Shown here: positions 5,297 to 6,183 of the stretch, one piece after another
How the letters are laid out: every line of letters begins with the position of its first letter
Position numbering within the stretch: the stretch's first letter is position 1
Source: an uncultured Pseudomonadota bacterium
Lineage (GTDB): Bacteria > Pseudomonadota > Gammaproteobacteria > Steroidobacterales > Steroidobacteraceae
Direction: 5' to 3'
NCBI GenBank assembly: GCA_903890265.1
Contig: CAITAM010000493.1
Location: forward strand, 1-6,183
DNA: 6,183 bases
The notes under the pieces: generated by a model
Told to the model about the DNA's origin: nothing
Database searches by the model: none
What the model saw: the letters and a program-made list of their open reading frames with translations, nothing else
Position numbers and translations under genes: made by a program

Positions 5297-6183
5297 GCCG
5301 CGGCCGGCGTCCGCGTCGCCTCGCGTTCACGGTCGAGCAGGTCGGACTTGCGCCCGAGGCCCCAGCGGTAGCCGCCGAGGCCGCCGTCACTGCGCAGAAT
5401 GCGGTGGCAGGGGATGAGCACCGCGATGCGGTTGCGGGCACAGGCGCTCGCCACCGCGCGGACCGCCCGCGGCATGCCGAGGCGGGAGGCGAGCTCAGCG
5501 TAGGTCAGCACCTCGCCGTCCTTGAGCGTGCGCAGGAATTTCCAGACCCGAACCTGGAAGGCGGTGCCGCGGATGTCGAGCGGCAGATCGGGCGCCGGCG
5601 CCGAGCGGTCGAGGTAAGCCGTGAAGGCGTCAAGCCAGCGGTCGAGTGCGGCGCTGTGCTCGGCCGCCGATCGCACCAGCGTCGCGCGCGGAAACTCCGC
5701 GGCGAGACGCGCGGTGAGGTCCTGCTCGCTGTCGCCGAATTCAAGGAACGCGACGGCGCGCTCGGTCGCTGCCATCAGCGCATGGCCGAGCCGCGTCGTT
5801 CGCAGCGCGAAATACAGCGTCTCGCTCGCCGCCCCCGCGCGGTAGGACGAGGGGGTCATGCCGAGGCGGGGCACGGCACGCTCGTGCAGCCGGCTGGACG
5901 AACCGTAGCCCGCGGCATCGGCCGCGACCGTGACGGACGCGCCGCGCCGCAGGGCAAGTTTCAGTCGCGCGAGCCGCAGGGCGTCCTGGTACTCGCGCGG
6001 CGACACGCCGACCACCCGCGTAAAGAGCCGCTGCAGGTGCGTCGCGCTGTAGCCCGCGCGACGAGCGAGTTCCGCCAGGGTCAGGGGGCGTTCGTCATGG
6101 CTCGCCATGGTGCGGCACAGCGAGCGCACCGTGGCCGCAGCGGCCGATGGCACCACGCGCTCCGCGGGGCGGCAGCGACGGCA
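5263..6183 (-). CDS. ada: Ada: methyl-DNA repair protein and AraC-type regulator, 5' end beyond window
   Basis: Ada removes methyl groups from O6-methylguanine and methylphosphotriesters by irreversible self-methylation, and once methylated activates alkylation-repair genes. The 306 residues visible start inside the N-terminal zinc domain: CRRCRP at the window edge matches the second Cys pair (Cys69/Cys72 in E. coli), so the methyl-acceptor Cys38 region lies outside. Next come two AraC-type helix-turn-helix units (about 34-116), including LAELARRAGYSATHLQRLF. The C-terminal alkyltransferase domain carries LPLDIRGTAFQ (200-210), AVRAVASACARN (240-251) with the arginine finger, and the active-site IPCHR with Cys259 (codon 5407-5409), then GGYRWGLGRK. 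An internal GTG at 6156 gives an apparent start, but the zinc motif upstream shows the frame continues. About 20 residues beyond the usual end run into the convergent membrane-protein gene, stopping at TAG 5263. All visible catalytic residues are present. Confidence 0.95.
   Translation of the reverse strand, partial: CRRCRPAERVVPSAAAATVRSLCRTMASHDERPLTLAELARRAGYSATHLQRLFTRVVGVSPREYQDALRLARLKLALRRGASVTVAADAAGYGSSSRLHERAVPRLGMTPSSYRAGAASETLYFALRTTRLGHALMAATERAVAFLEFGDSEQDLTARLAAEFPRATLVRSAAEHSAALDRWLDAFTAYLDRSAPAPDLPLDIRGTAFQVRVWKFLRTLKDGEVLTYAELASRLGMPRAVRAVASACARNRIAVLIPCHRILRSDGGLGGYRWGLGRKSDLLDREREATRTPAAAQPRAVGRVRA
5288..5302. other. GC hairpin around the membrane-protein stop codon
   Basis: CGCGGC at 5288-5293 and GCCGCG at 5297-5302 form a six-pair stem whose three-base loop is the TGA stop of the upstream plus-strand gene. 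It lies within the convergent overlap zone and inside ada codons. There is no T-run on either side, so it does not qualify as a classical intrinsic terminator. In DNA this GC-rich it may be chance. Confidence 0.25.

Noticed and set aside
6154..6156. GTG at 6156 as the true start of ada
   Set aside because: The nine codons upstream to the window edge are open and encode CRRCRP, the zinc-binding motif of the Ada N-terminal domain, so the gene extends beyond the window.
1..6183. CRISPR array, tRNA/rRNA gene, insertion sequence or toxin-antitoxin pair
   Set aside because: I found no regularly spaced repeats, no cloverleaf-like sequence, no transposase or recombinase motifs and no small gene pair of that kind.

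Overview
The window is about 68-72% GC from roughly position 600 to the end and encodes a compact block of N-methylglycine catabolism. Gene content (heterotetrameric sarcosine oxidase, a GcvT-fused dimethylglycine dehydrogenase-type flavoenzyme, an Ada-type DNA repair regulator, a small CBU_0592-like membrane protein) together with GTG starts, overlapping stops and starts, and high GC suggests a high-GC Pseudomonadota bacterium. The genus cannot be told from this sequence. The first ~560-600 bases are different: about 46% GC, no recognisable gene, and a break in the middle of soxA. That end looks like foreign or mis-joined DNA.

Layout. 1 to ~600: low-GC segment of unknown origin. 551-964 (minus): 5' fragment of soxA; sarcosine oxidase alpha similarity is lost after about position 635. 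961-1203 (minus): soxD. 1200-2471 (minus): soxB. The three form one operon, soxB-soxD-soxA, with 4-base ATGA and GTGA overlaps. 2472-2624: divergent intergenic region with ribosome binding sites for both flanking genes, a candidate -10 box and an 8-bp inverted repeat. 2625-5042 (plus): 805-residue dimethylglycine/sarcosine dehydrogenase-like protein. 5045-5296 (plus): three-helix membrane protein two bases downstream. 5263 to the window edge (minus): ada, missing its 5' end, converging on and overlapping the membrane-protein gene by 34 bp.

How they fit together (inference from known families): the dehydrogenase-like protein would remove a methyl group from dimethylglycine to give sarcosine, and SoxBDA(G) would demethylate sarcosine to glycine, both passing the one-carbon unit to tetrahydrofolate. 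This is the lower part of choline/glycine betaine breakdown. Ada is a DNA alkylation repair and response protein; any link to methylamine catabolism is speculation from position only. I found no sign of a new defence system, mobile element, CRISPR array or RNA gene. The main anomaly is the composition break inside soxA.
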